From Paracoccus hibiscisoli (GTDB lineage Bacteria; Pseudomonadota; Alphaproteobacteria; Rhodobacterales; Rhodobacteraceae): DNA of 64,000 nt. Below are positions 29,669 through 38,100 of the stretch, in pieces; positions within the stretch are counted from its first letter, which is position 1, and the number at the start of each line of letters is the position of its first letter. The notes beneath the pieces were generated by a model that ran no database searches, was not told the origin of the DNA, and was given only the letters and a program-made list of their open reading frames with translations. The position numbers and the translations under genes were made by a program. The stretch covers positions 162,588 through 226,587 of the forward strand of contig NZ_SUNH01000005.1 in the NCBI RefSeq assembly GCF_005048265.1. Reading direction: 5' to 3'.

Positions 29669-30256
29669 TCACGGCGCGACCCGCAGCCGGTACAGATCCA
29701 GCATCCGCACCAGCGCCGCATCGAACCCCTCCAGCGCCTCGTCGCGCGCCGACCAGGCGTCCCAGACCGCGCAGCCCGCCTGATAGCCCTGCGGCAGCGC
29801 AGCGGGCGAGCCCAGATCGACCGGCCCCGCGCGGAACCCGTGCCCCGGCAGCGCCGCCCGCGTGGCCGCCGCCTGTGCGCGCAGATGGCGCAGCCCCGCG
29901 TCGGGGCCATGCAGGCGCAGCGCATCCGCCGCCCCATGCTGCAGCGACAGGACCACGCCCTCGTCCCGCGCATTCACGAACACCGCCACATACAGCCCGT
30001 GCCGCATGCTGCGCGTCACCTGCGGCGCAAAGAACGCCAGCCACGGCACCGCCGCCCAGCCCGGCGCGCCGGTGCTGGCCCGCACCAGCAGGCGTTCCGG
30101 ACGCGCCGCGATGGCCGCGCGGCCCATCGCCGCCACATCGCGGCGAAAGAACCCGGCCAGTGGGTTGCCCGCCACGGGATGCGCGCGTTCGAACGCATAA
30201 CGCCGCGCCGTCAGGGACAGCGCGGCGTCAAGCCGGTCGGGCCAGGCGGCGGTCAG
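29669..30256 (-). CDS. orphan McrB N-terminal-like (MrcB_N/DUF3578) domain protein, apparent CTG start
   Basis: A single-domain protein of about 195 residues. The core [25 protein letters not shown] followed by VVLSLQHG matches the MrcB_N domain found ahead of the GTPase in McrB-like restriction proteins. No GTPase or nuclease follows. The first ordinary start (GTG at 30175) would cut off about 27 residues that look like the domain's first helix ([15 protein letters not shown]). No ATG, GTG or TTG exists upstream in frame. A CTG at 30256 overlaps the pyrG stop as CTGA, matching the NTGA overlaps common here, with AAGGG 8 bases before it. Function unknown. Confidence 0.7.
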   Translation of the reverse strand: MTAAWPDRLDAALSLTARRYAFERAHPVAGNPLAGFFRRDVAAMGRAAIAARPERLLVRASTGAPGWAAVPWLAFFAPQVTRSMRHGLYVAVFVNARDEGVVLSLQHGAADALRLHGPDAGLRHLRAQAAATRAALPGHGFRAGPVDLGSPAALPQGYQAGCAVWDAWSARDEALEGFDAALVRMLDLYRLRVAP

Positions 30257-31896
30257 ACCAGCCGCCCTTCCTCCATCGCCGCGCGCACGAACCCTGCGAA
30301 CAGCGGCGCGGGGGCAAAGGGCTTGGACTTCAGCTCGGGGTGGGACTGCACGCCGATGAACCAGGGGTGGTCGGCATATTCCACGACCTCGGGCAGCTTG
30401 CCGTCCGGCGACATGCCCGAAAACCGCAGCCCCGCCTGCTCCAGCTGTTCGCGATAGGTGGCGTCCACCTCATAGCGGTGGCGGTGGCGGTCCTCGATCT
30501 CGGTCGCGCCGCCATAGACCTCAGAGATGCGCGAGCCTTCGGTCAGCACCGCGGTATAGGACCCCAGACGCATCGTGCCGCCCTTGTCATCGCCGACCTT
30601 GCGGCTGACGGTGTAATTGCCCTGCACCCATTCCTTCAGGTGATAGACGACGGGGGTGAACCGGGTCTGCCCGGCCTCGTGGTCGAATTCCTCGGAGCCC
30701 GCATCGGGCATCTGCGCCAGATTGCGCGCGGCCTCGATCACGGCCATCTGCATGCCCAGGCAGATGCCCAGATAGGGCACTTTCTTCTCACGCGCGTAAC
30801 GCGCTGCGGTGACCATGCCCTCGGTGCCGCGTTCGCCAAAGCCGCCGGGCACGATGATGCCGTGATAGCCGTCCAGCAGATGCGCGCCGTCACCCTCCAG
30901 CTTTTCGCTGTCGACCCAATCGGCCTTGACCCGCACCCGGTTGGCCATCCCGCCATGGGTCAGCGCCTCCGAGATCGACTTATAGGCATCCTCCAGCTGG
31001 GTGTATTTGCCGACGATGGCGATGTTCACCTGGCCCTCGGCATGCTCCAGCCGGTCCATGACATCCTCCCACCGCGACAGGTCGGGTCGCGGCGCGGGGC
31101 TGATCGCGAAGGCGTCCAGCACCGCCCGGTCCAGACCGGCGCGATGATAGGCCAACGGCGCCTGATAGATCGTCTTGAGGTCATAGGCCGGGATCACCGC
31201 ATCGGGCCGCACGTTGCAGAACAGCGCGATCTTGGCGCGTTCCTTCTCCGGGATCGGATGTTCCGACCGGCAGACCAGCACGTCGGGGGCCAGGCCGATG
31301 GATTGCAGCTCCTTGACGCTGTGCTGGGTGGGCTTGGTCTTCAGCTCTCCGCTGGCGGCCAGATAGGGCAGCAGCGTCAGGTGCATCAGGATGCATTCGC
31401 CGCGCGGCCGCTCGTGGATGAACTGGCGGATCGCTTCGAAGAAGGGCAGCCCCTCGATGTCGCCCACCGTGCCGCCGATCTCGCACAGCATGAAGTCGAC
31501 CTCATCGTCGCCAATCGACAGGAAGTCCTTGATCTCGTTGGTGACGTGCGGAATAACCTGGATGGTCTTGCCCAGATATTCGCCCCGGCGTTCCTTCTCC
31601 AGCACGTTGGAATAGACACGCCCGCTGCTGATGCTGTCGGTGCGCCGCGCGGCGACCCCGGTGAAGCGTTCGTAATGCCCCAGATCCAGGTCGGTCTCGG
31701 CGCCGTCATCGGTGACGAAGACCTCGCCATGCTCGAACGGGCTCATCGTGCCGGGATCGACGTTCAGATAGGGGTCCAGCTTGCGCAGCCGGACGGTGAA
31801 CCCCCGCGCCTGCAGCAGCGCCCCCAGTGCCGCCGATGCCAGCCCCTTGCCAAGGCTCGACACGACGCCGCCGGTGATGAAGATGTAACGCGCCAT
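30253..31896 (-). CDS. pyrG: CTP synthase
   Basis: A 547-residue PyrG. The N-terminal synthase domain starts [18 protein letters not shown] with the P-loop and has [12 protein letters not shown]. The C-terminal glutaminase domain has GICLGMQ with the nucleophile Cys and the HPE of the triad. It converts UTP, ATP and glutamine to CTP. The start is the ATG of MARYIF; upstream in-frame codons have no similarity. It follows secG on the same strand, as in many Rhodobacteraceae, and its stop overlaps the next gene. Confidence 0.97.
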   Translation of the reverse strand: MARYIFITGGVVSSLGKGLASAALGALLQARGFTVRLRKLDPYLNVDPGTMSPFEHGEVFVTDDGAETDLDLGHYERFTGVAARRTDSISSGRVYSNVLEKERRGEYLGKTIQVIPHVTNEIKDFLSIGDDEVDFMLCEIGGTVGDIEGLPFFEAIRQFIHERPRGECILMHLTLLPYLAASGELKTKPTQHSVKELQSIGLAPDVLVCRSEHPIPEKERAKIALFCNVRPDAVIPAYDLKTIYQAPLAYHRAGLDRAVLDAFAISPAPRPDLSRWEDVMDRLEHAEGQVNIAIVGKYTQLEDAYKSISEALTHGGMANRVRVKADWVDSEKLEGDGAHLLDGYHGIIVPGGFGERGTEGMVTAARYAREKKVPYLGICLGMQMAVIEAARNLAQMPDAGSEEFDHEAGQTRFTPVVYHLKEWVQGNYTVSRKVGDDKGGTMRLGSYTAVLTEGSRISEVYGGATEIEDRHRHRYEVDATYREQLEQAGLRFSGMSPDGKLPEVVEYADHPWFIGVQSHPELKSKPFAPAPLFAGFVRAAMEEGRLV

Positions 31897-32046
31897 GAAG
31901 GCCCCCGTGATGTGCAGTTCAGGTTCGGCCGGTCCGAATGACGATGACCACGGGACTTGCGAAATAACCGATTCGCCCCGTGGCCGCAACGGACCGCAAG
32001 TGGATGAGGGGGGCGACGGTCATCGCGCCCCCGGATGTCATGTCGC

Positions 32047-32634
32047 TCAGTTGGCCGGCGCGGGGGCCGGTTCCTCGGTCTGCGGGGCCGGGGGCGTCAG
32101 CGCGTCGGCGGCCGGTGCTTCCGTGGGGGCCTCGGCCGCAGGGGCGGGCGGGGTCACGACGGCGGGGGCCTCAGCAGCCGGGGCCTCGGCGGCGGGGGGC
32201 GTCACCACGGCGGGCGCCTCTGCTGCGTCGGCGGGCGGGGTCTGTGCTGCCGGCGGCGTGGCCGCGTCGGGGCTGGGCGGGACCAGCGGGTTGCCCTCGG
32301 TCGTGGGGGGCGGGGTATAGGCGGGCAGGCCGGGCAGGGTGCCTGCAGGCTGGCTGGCCGGTGCCGTGCCGCCGAACTGGTCCATGATCGAGCTGTTGGA
32401 CGCGCTGCGGGCCGCCAGGATGGTCAGCGTCAGCGAGGTCGCAAAGATGGCCACGCCCAGGATCCAGGTCGCGCGCGTCATCACATTGGCCGCCGCGCGG
32501 CCCGACATCACGCCGCCCCCGGCACCACCGCCGCCGCCCATGCCCAGCCCGCCCCCTTCGGAACGCTGCAGCAGGACAACCCCGACCAGCACCAGGGCCA
32601 GGATCAGATGGACGGTCAGAATGACGTTTTCCAC
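32047..32634 (-). CDS. secG: preprotein translocase subunit SecG with long Ala/Pro-rich tail
   Basis: A 195-residue SecG. The first 75 residues are the standard two-helix module: [34 protein letters not shown], then [22 protein letters not shown]. The rest, about 115 residues, is low-complexity Ala/Pro/Glu-rich with repeated [16 protein letters not shown] units, and should be disordered. SecG assists SecYE in export. The long tail is unusual compared with about 75-110 residue SecGs elsewhere, though tails occur in this family. It is divergent from cobQ. Confidence 0.93.
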   Translation of the reverse strand: MENVILTVHLILALVLVGVVLLQRSEGGGLGMGGGGGAGGGVMSGRAAANVMTRATWILGVAIFATSLTLTILAARSASNSSIMDQFGGTAPASQPAGTLPGLPAYTPPPTTEGNPLVPPSPDAATPPAAQTPPADAAEAPAVVTPPAAEAPAAEAPAVVTPPAPAAEAPTEAPAADALTPPAPQTEEPAPAPAN

Positions 32635-32739
32635 GGCTTTCGGCCTTTCATTTGCGGACGCGCCTATCTAGTCACCGATCAGGGTGATGGCAAGCAAGAC
32701 TGTCCCTCATGCAGGCGGTGTTTGGCGGGGGGTGATCGA

Positions 32740-34170
32740 ATGACGGCGGTGATGATCCAGGGCACCGGCTCGAATGTGGGCAAATCGGTGCTGGTGGCGG
32801 GCCTGTGCCGCGCGGCCCGCAGGCGGGGCCTCAAGGTCGCGCCCTTCAAGCCGCAGAACATGTCGAACAACGCCGCCGTGACCGCGGACGGCGGAGAGAT
32901 CGGCCGCGCCCAGGCCCTGCAGGCCCGCGCCTGCGGGCTGGAGCCGCTGACCGACATGAACCCGGTCCTGCTGAAGCCCGAGACCGAGATGGGCAGCCAG
33001 GTCATCCTGCAGGGCCGCGCCATCGGCCGCGCCCAGGCCCGCGATTATCAGGCGATGAAGCCGCGCCTGCTGACTGGCGTGCTGGACAGCTTTGCCCGTC
33101 TGTCCGCCGCCCATGACCTGGTCATCGTCGAGGGCGCAGGCAGCCCGGCCGAGGTCAATCTGCGCCCCGGCGACATCGCGAATATGGGATTCGCCCGCGC
33201 GGCGGGGGTGCCCGTGCTGCTGGCGGGCGATATCGACCGCGGCGGGGTCATCGCCCAGATCGTGGGCACCCAGGCGGTGATCGACCCGGGCGATGCGGCG
33301 ATGATCCGGGGGTTCCTGGTCAACAAGTTCCGCGGCGATCCGCGCCTGTTCGATGACGGCTATCAGTTGATCGAACGCCACACCGGCTGGCCCGGCTTTG
33401 GCGTGGTGCCGTGGTTCGCGGGCGCGCATCGCTTGCCCGCCGAGGATGCGGTCGATCTGCGCCAGGGGCGCGGGACGGGGCTGCACGTCGTCTGCCTGAC
33501 CCTGTCGCGCATCGCCAATTTCGACGATCTGGACCCGCTGGCCGCCGAACCGGGCGTGCGCCTGACCATGCTGCGCGCCGGTCAGGCGATCCCCGGCGAC
33601 GCCGATCTGGTGATCGTGCCGGGCACGAAATCGACCCTGGGCGATCTGGCCTTTCTGCGCGCGCAGGGCTGGGACATCGACCTGGCCGCGCATCACCGGC
33701 GCGGCGGCCATGTGCTGGGCATCTGCGGCGGCTATCAGATGCTGGGCCGGGTGATCGACGATCCGTCCGGCGCGGACGGGGTGGCGGGGCAGGTGGCGGG
33801 GCTGGGCCTTCTGGACGTGGCCACCGTCATGTCCGCCGACAAGCGGGTGATCCGCGTGACCGGCACCGCGATGGGCCGGCCCGTCAGCGGATACGAGATC
33901 CACATGGGCCGCACCGACGGCCCCGATTGCGCCCGCCCCTTTGCCCATGTCCCCGATGCCGATGGTGCGACCGCCCCCGATGGCCGCGTCATGGGCAGCT
34001 ATCTGCACGGCCTCTTTTCCGACGATGCCTTCCGGGCCGCGTTTCTGGCGCGGATGGGCGCGTCGTCGCAGCCGGGATACGAGGCCGGGGTGGACGCCGC
34101 GCTGGACGATCTGGCCCTCCACCTGGAGGCGCATCTGGACGTGGCCCGCCTGCTGGGTGTTGCGCGCTGA
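32740..34170 (+). CDS. cobQ: cobyric acid synthase
   Basis: A 476-residue CobQ/CbiP. The N-terminal amidotransferase-linked synthase domain has [14 protein letters not shown] and [12 protein letters not shown]. The C-terminal type-1 glutaminase-like domain has [10 protein letters not shown] with Cys near residue 329. It amidates side chains b, d, e and g of adenosylcobyrinic acid diamide. GGGGGTG precedes the ATG by 5 bases. Other cobalamin genes are not in the window, and no cobalamin riboswitch is visible in the 105 bases upstream. Confidence 0.96.
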   Translation: MTAVMIQGTGSNVGKSVLVAGLCRAARRRGLKVAPFKPQNMSNNAAVTADGGEIGRAQALQARACGLEPLTDMNPVLLKPETEMGSQVILQGRAIGRAQARDYQAMKPRLLTGVLDSFARLSAAHDLVIVEGAGSPAEVNLRPGDIANMGFARAAGVPVLLAGDIDRGGVIAQIVGTQAVIDPGDAAMIRGFLVNKFRGDPRLFDDGYQLIERHTGWPGFGVVPWFAGAHRLPAEDAVDLRQGRGTGLHVVCLTLSRIANFDDLDPLAAEPGVRLTMLRAGQAIPGDADLVIVPGTKSTLGDLAFLRAQGWDIDLAAHHRRGGHVLGICGGYQMLGRVIDDPSGADGVAGQVAGLGLLDVATVMSADKRVIRVTGTAMGRPVSGYEIHMGRTDGPDCARPFAHVPDADGATAPDGRVMGSYLHGLFSDDAFRAAFLARMGASSQPGYEAGVDAALDDLALHLEAHLDVARLLGVAR

Positions 34171-34277
34171 TCGTTAACGATGCGTGCGTTGTCGGTGTAC
34201 AGGCTGTGCACGCGTGGTGCAGCGGTTGTGACCTTCTGGTGCTGGACGAAACCGGGGCTTCGCGCTACCTGAGGGGC

Positions 34278-35237
34278 ATGGAACAGATCAAGCCCCCCCT
34301 GAAGCTCTTTCTGGCCGCGCCGCGCGGCTTTTGCGCCGGCGTCGACCGCGCGATCAAGATCGTCGAGATGGCGCTGCAGAAATGGGGCGCCCCGGTCTAT
34401 GTCCGCCACGAGATCGTTCACAACAAATACGTCGTCGATCAACTGCGCGAACAGGGCGCTGTTTTCGTTGAGGAATTGGACGAATGCCCCGATGACCGGC
34501 CGGTGATCTTCTCGGCCCATGGCGTGCCCAAGGCCGTCCCGGCCGAGGCGCAGCGCCGCCAGATGGTCTATGTCGACGCGACCTGCCCGCTGGTCAGCAA
34601 GGTCCATATCGAGGCCGAACGCCACCACGCAGCCGGTCTGCAGATGGTCATGATCGGCCATGAGGGTCACCCCGAAGTCCTTGGAACCATGGGACAATTG
34701 CCCGAAGGCGAGGTGATCCTGGTCGAGGATGCCGCCGATGTCGCCGGCATCACGGTCCGCGACCCCGAGCGTCTGGCCTTCATCACCCAGACCACCCTGT
34801 CGGTGGACGACACGGCCGCCGTGGTCGCGGCCCTGCAGGCGCGCTTCCCGGCCATCGTCGGCCCCGCAAAGGAGGACATCTGCTATGCCACCACCAACCG
34901 CCAGGCGGCGGTCAAGGCGGTCGCGCCGCATGTCGATGCACTGCTGGTGATCGGGGCCGAGAATTCCAGCAACTCCAAGCGGTTGGTCGAGGTCGGGCGC
35001 GCCGCCGGATGCGGCTATGCGCAGCTGGTGATGCGCGCCGCCGAGATCGACTGGCGCGCGCTGGACGGCATCCGCAGCATCGGCGTGACCGCCGGCGCCA
35101 GCGCGCCTGAGGTGCTGATCAATGAGGTCATCGACGCCTTTCACGACCGCTACGACGTGACCGTCGAGATCGTCGAGACCGCCGTCGAGCGGGTCGAGTT
35201 CAAGGTGCCGCGTGTGCTGCGCGAGGCCGTGGCCTGA
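34278..35237 (+). CDS. ispH: 4-hydroxy-3-methylbut-2-enyl diphosphate reductase
   Basis: A 319-residue IspH/LytB. The three cluster cysteines are in [22 protein letters not shown] and [11 protein letters not shown], with the catalytic Glu and His pairs ([26 protein letters not shown]). It makes IPP and DMAPP in the last step of the MEP pathway. GAGGGG lies just before the ATG. The 107 bases between cobQ and ispH begin with the perfect palindrome TCGTTAACGA directly after the cobQ stop. Confidence 0.97.
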   Translation: MEQIKPPLKLFLAAPRGFCAGVDRAIKIVEMALQKWGAPVYVRHEIVHNKYVVDQLREQGAVFVEELDECPDDRPVIFSAHGVPKAVPAEAQRRQMVYVDATCPLVSKVHIEAERHHAAGLQMVMIGHEGHPEVLGTMGQLPEGEVILVEDAADVAGITVRDPERLAFITQTTLSVDDTAAVVAALQARFPAIVGPAKEDICYATTNRQAAVKAVAPHVDALLVIGAENSSNSKRLVEVGRAAGCGYAQLVMRAAEIDWRALDGIRSIGVTAGASAPEVLINEVIDAFHDRYDVTVEIVETAVERVEFKVPRVLREAVA

Positions 35238-35254
35238 GGGCTGAGGCGAAAGCG

Positions 35255-35287
35255 CCGGGGCTCTGCCCCGGGCCCCGGGATATTTTT
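35255..35287 (+). terminator. GC hairpin plus CCCCGGGATATTTTT element after ispH
   Basis: CCGGGGC and GCCCCGG (35255-35261, 35265-35271) form a 7-bp stem with a TCT loop. A GCCCCGGGATATTTTT stretch and AAGAAGAAGG follow. It can act as an ispH terminator. The layout also resembles an intergenic element I remember from Rhodobacteraceae genomes; only one copy is seen here. Confidence 0.45.
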
Positions 35288-35308
35288 ATGAAGAAGAAGG
35301 GGTTTCCC

Positions 35309-35914
35309 TTGAAGCTCTATTCCATGCCGTCCTCCGGCAACAGCTATAAGGTGCGGCTGCTGCTGGCTTTGTTGAGCCGTGCTTGCACAGTGGTCGATGT
35401 CGAATACGGCAGCCTGGCGCTGGAGGCGGCGCAGCGGGATGGTCGGCTGCCCTTTGGCAAGGCGCCGGTGCTGGAGCTGTCCGACGGGCGGCTGCTGCCG
35501 GAATCGAATGCGATTCTGTGCTGGCTGGGCGAGGGGACGCGGTTCTGGCCCACGGATGCGGTGGAACGGGCCGAGATGCTGGCCTGGATGTTCTGGGAAC
35601 AGAACCAGCATGAGGGCGTGATCGCCGTGCGGGCCGCGCTGGCCTGCTATCCGCATCGGACAGCGGACGCCACGCCCGAGCGGATGGCCGCGCTGCTGGA
35701 GGCGGGGCATCGGCTGCTGGGGATCATGGAGGCGCATCTGGCACGGCGCGACTGGCTGGCGGGCGATGCGGTCAGCCTGGCCGACATCTGTCTGTATGCC
35801 TACACCCACAGCGCGGGCAGCCGGGGCGGATTCGACATGGCGCGCTTTCCGGCGGTCGGGGCGTGGCTGGACAGGGTCGCGGCGCTGCCGGGGCATGTGA
35901 CGATCGATGCCTGA
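35309..35914 (+). CDS. glutathione S-transferase family protein
   Basis: A protein of about 201 residues. The thioredoxin-like N-terminal domain is [21 protein letters not shown] with Ser in the active-site position, [21 protein letters not shown] at the glutathione-gamma-Glu site, and a helical C-terminal domain with [18 protein letters not shown]. The TTG at 35309 was preferred because the domain starts there. An in-frame ATG at 35288 sits inside the repeated-looking AAGAAGAAGG element and adds only KKKGFP-like residues. It overlaps rnhA by 8 bases. The substrate is unknown. Confidence 0.86.
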   Translation: MKLYSMPSSGNSYKVRLLLALLSRACTVVDVEYGSLALEAAQRDGRLPFGKAPVLELSDGRLLPESNAILCWLGEGTRFWPTDAVERAEMLAWMFWEQNQHEGVIAVRAALACYPHRTADATPERMAALLEAGHRLLGIMEAHLARRDWLAGDAVSLADICLYAYTHSAGSRGGFDMARFPAVGAWLDRVAALPGHVTIDA

Positions 35915-36356
35915 CCTGTTCGCCTGGACCGACGGCGCCTGCAGCGGCAATCCCGGCCCCGGGGGCTGGGGCGTGCTGATGCGCGCGCTGGACGGCGCGA
36001 CCGTGGTCAAGGAGCGTGAGCTGCAGGGCGGCGAGGCGCAGACCACCAACAACCGCATGGAGCTGATGGCCGCGATCAGCGCGCTGGAGACGCTGAGCCG
36101 CCCCAGCCAGATCGTGATCGTGACCGACAGCAATTACGTCAAGAATGGCGTGACCCAGTGGATTCACGGCTGGAAGCGCAACGGCTGGAAGACCGCCGAC
36201 CGAAAGCCCGTCAAGAATGTCGAGCTGTGGCAGCGGCTGGATGCCGCGCAGGCCGCGCACAAGGTCGAGTGGCGCTGGATCAAGGGCCATGCGGGGCATG
36301 CCGAGAACGAGCGCGCCGATGAATTGGCCCGCGCGGGCATGGCGCCGTTCAAATGA
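35907..36356 (+). CDS. rnhA: ribonuclease HI
   Basis: A 149-residue RNase HI. The catalytic carboxylates are Asp9 ([14 protein letters not shown]), Glu52 (NNRMELMA), Asp74 (VTDSNYV) and Asp138 (ERADELA), with His in [14 protein letters not shown]. It cuts RNA in RNA-DNA hybrids. The ATG lies inside the 3' end of the GST gene, and the stop overlaps the next start as ATGA. So GST, rnhA and the TRIC-family gene form one transcription unit. Confidence 0.97.
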   Translation: MPDLFAWTDGACSGNPGPGGWGVLMRALDGATVVKERELQGGEAQTTNNRMELMAAISALETLSRPSQIVIVTDSNYVKNGVTQWIHGWKRNGWKTADRKPVKNVELWQRLDAAQAAHKVEWRWIKGHAGHAENERADELARAGMAPFK

Positions 36357-36985
36357 CGCTGGCCGCCTTGGTCACGGCGCTGGATTACGGATCGGTGCTG
36401 ATCTTTGCGCTGACCGGGGCGCTGGTGGCCAGCCGGGCGCAGCTGGACCCGGTGGGCTTTGTCTTCATGGCGGCGCTGACGGCGGTGGGGGGCGGGACGC
36501 TGCGCGACCTGATCCTGAACCGCGAGGCGGTGTTCTGGGTCGCCAACCCCACCTATGTGCTGCTGGCGGCGGGGGCGGCGCTGATCGTGTTCTGGACCGC
36601 GCATCTGCTGGAAAGCCGCCAGCGCTGGCTGGTCTGGCTGGACAGCGTCGCGCTGGCCGTGGCGGTCGCCGCCGGGGCGGGCGTGGCGATGGAGATGGGC
36701 TCGCCCCCGATGATCGTGGTCATCATGGGCATCGCCACGGGCACCTTTGGCGGGCTGATGCGCGATGTCGTGGGCAATGAGGTCCCGCTGATCTTCAAGC
36801 AGGGAGAGCTGTATCTGACCGCGGCATTCGGGGGCGCGGTGGCTGCGGTGACGCTGGACTGGCTGGGGGTCGCGCGGGCCGAGGCGCTGATCGCGGGCGC
36901 CGTCGTGGTCTGGGTGCTGCGCGCGGGCAGCCTGACATTCGGCTGGCGGCTGCCGCTGTATCGGCCCCGCCCGCCGCGCCGCTAG
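36353..36985 (+). CDS. TRIC-type channel / UPF0126 (YadS-like) membrane protein
   Basis: A 210-residue protein with about seven transmembrane segments. Two inverted repeats carry the family glycines, [34 protein letters not shown] and [17 protein letters not shown]. Prokaryotic TRIC homologues are trimeric monovalent cation channels; some UPF0126 members have been linked to glycine import. The sequence alone does not settle the substrate. It overlaps rnhA by 4 bases. Its stop and that of the opposite gene share the palindrome CTAG at 36982-36985. Confidence 0.88.
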   Translation: MTLAALVTALDYGSVLIFALTGALVASRAQLDPVGFVFMAALTAVGGGTLRDLILNREAVFWVANPTYVLLAAGAALIVFWTAHLLESRQRWLVWLDSVALAVAVAAGAGVAMEMGSPPMIVVIMGIATGTFGGLMRDVVGNEVPLIFKQGELYLTAAFGGAVAAVTLDWLGVARAEALIAGAVVVWVLRAGSLTFGWRLPLYRPRPPRR

Positions 36986-37389
36986 CGCAGCACCGGCGGC
37001 CCGGCGCGGCCCGCGTCGATGTTCTGCACGCCCGCGCGCAGCCCCTGGCCGATGCGATGCGCCATCTGCGACCAGGCGCGGGCCGACCAGGGGGGCAGGG
37101 TGCGGCGCAGCGCCTCATCGAAGAGCGCCAGCCAGATATCGAAATGCTCGGGGCGGACATTGCCCGCCGACAGATGTGCGCGCATCGGGCTGCCGTTATA
37201 GCCCGCCTTGTGCAGGATCGCGCCCTTCCAGAAGGCGGCAATGCGGTCCTCATGCGCGGGCCAGTCGCCGACATGGTCGGCAAAGATCGGGGCCAGCACC
37301 TCGTGCCGGCGCACGGCACCGTAGAAGACGGCGACCACGCGGGCGATCTCGGCTTCGGTGATGTCGAAACGGGGGTCCATCCGTCGCAT
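36982..37389 (-). CDS. group III truncated haemoglobin
   Basis: A 135-residue globin of the truncated group III class. The proximal-helix region is visible ([16 protein letters not shown] with His in RPEHFDIW), as are [19 protein letters not shown] and [21 protein letters not shown]. Group III globins bind O2 or NO; their roles are poorly known. A second in-frame ATG at 37380 (MDPRFDIT) is an equally good start. It ends on the same CTAG as the TRIC-family gene on the other strand. Confidence 0.88.
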   Translation of the reverse strand: MRRMDPRFDITEAEIARVVAVFYGAVRRHEVLAPIFADHVGDWPAHEDRIAAFWKGAILHKAGYNGSPMRAHLSAGNVRPEHFDIWLALFDEALRRTLPPWSARAWSQMAHRIGQGLRAGVQNIDAGRAGPPVLR

Positions 37390-37482
37390 CTGGGACAGAG
37401 GCCGCCTGGTTGCAAGGGGTTTCGCGCGGGCTTATGGGGGGCCACCGGTCGCAGCCCACCCGGTCAAAACAGGAGCAGAGCC

Positions 37483-37944
37483 ATGAGCCATTACACCGAC
37501 GCGCTGACCCAGCTGGGGGCCGACACGCCCCTGCCGCAATCCCCCGAGGAGGCCGTGCTAGAGCGCGTGCCCAACCCGCAGCCCGGCCAGACCTATGCCG
37601 TGCGCTTTACCCAGCCCGAATTCACCAGCCTGTGCCCGCTGACCGGCCAGCCCGATTTCGCGCATCTGGTCATCGACTATGTCCCCGGCGACTGGCTGGT
37701 GGAATCGAAGTCGCTGAAGCTGTTTCTGGGCAGTTTCCGCAACCATGGCGCGTTCCATGAGGATTGCACCGTGGGCATCGGGCGCCGCATCGCGGACCTG
37801 CTGGACCCCCAGTGGCTGCGCATCGGCGGCTATTGGTATCCGCGCGGTGGCATGCCCATCGACGTGTTCTGGCAGACGGGCGCCGTACCCGCGGGCCTGT
37901 GGCTGCCCGATCAGGGCGTGCCGACCTATCGCGGCAGAGGCTGA
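37483..37944 (+). CDS. queF: NADPH-dependent 7-cyano-7-deazaguanine (preQ0) reductase
   Basis: A 153-residue single-domain QueF. The nucleophile Cys is in [15 protein letters not shown] (near residue 50) with Asp a few residues later, and the NADPH motif [22 protein letters not shown] follows. It reduces preQ0 to preQ1 for queuosine. AGGAG precedes the ATG by 8 bases; codons further upstream are a shadow of the globin gene. No preQ1 riboswitch was recognisable in the 93 bases upstream. Confidence 0.95.
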   Translation: MSHYTDALTQLGADTPLPQSPEEAVLERVPNPQPGQTYAVRFTQPEFTSLCPLTGQPDFAHLVIDYVPGDWLVESKSLKLFLGSFRNHGAFHEDCTVGIGRRIADLLDPQWLRIGGYWYPRGGMPIDVFWQTGAVPAGLWLPDQGVPTYRGRG

Positions 37945-37962
37945 AGGCGCGGCTGAGGCGGC

Positions 37963-37991
37963 TTGCGGGGCCGTCGGTCAGTTTCTATAGA
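37963..37991 (+). promoter_or_regulatory. sigma-70 type promoter of the ileS unit
   Basis: TTGCGG (37963-37968) and TATAGA (37986-37991) are spaced by exactly 17 bases. The expected start of transcription, about 7 bases downstream, falls on or next to the ATG of the leader peptide at 37998. The leader may therefore be translated from a leaderless 5' end. Confidence 0.65.
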
Positions 37992-37997
37992 GGGGCC

Positions 37998-38045
37998 ATG
38001 ATTTTTCAGGCGTCCCGCATTCGAATTAGCAGCCCGGCGGCGTGA
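37998..38045 (+). CDS. 15-residue leader peptide ahead of ileS with three Ile codons
   Basis: The frame encodes MIFQASRIRISSPAA. All three isoleucines (codons 2, 8 and 10) use ATT, which is rare in this genome, where Ile is nearly always ATC. AGGGG precedes the ATG by 2 bases if it is transcribed. The TGA lies at the base of a 10-bp hairpin whose 5' arm is made of the last four leader codons. This is the arrangement of a ribosome-stalling attenuator sensing charged tRNA-Ile, placed in front of the gene that charges tRNA-Ile. Confidence 0.55.
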   Translation: MIFQASRIRISSPAA

Positions 38046-38065
38046 GGTTTCGCGCCGCCGGGTTT
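38033..38065 (+). terminator. candidate attenuator hairpin in the ileS leader
   Basis: CCCGGCGGCG (38033-38042) pairs perfectly with CGCCGCCGGG (38053-38062) around a 10-base loop, and TTT follows. The 5' arm overlaps the end of the leader peptide. A ribosome paused on codons 8-10 would cover the arm and stop the hairpin forming. The T-run is short, so termination strength is uncertain. Confidence 0.6.
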
Positions 38066-38100
38066 GCCTGTGCGAGAACGACCGACAAAGGACCGCCCCC

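Noticed and set aside
32635..32739. Cobalamin riboswitch before cobQ
   Set aside because: The gap is short and lacks the conserved B12-box; only a ribosome binding site is seen.
36982..36985. Shared CTAG between the TRIC-family and globin genes as a regulatory site
   Set aside because: It is simply the two convergent TAG stop codons falling on a palindrome.
37390..37482. preQ1 riboswitch before queF
   Set aside because: I could not find the pseudoknot pattern or the A-rich tail of any known class in these 93 bases.
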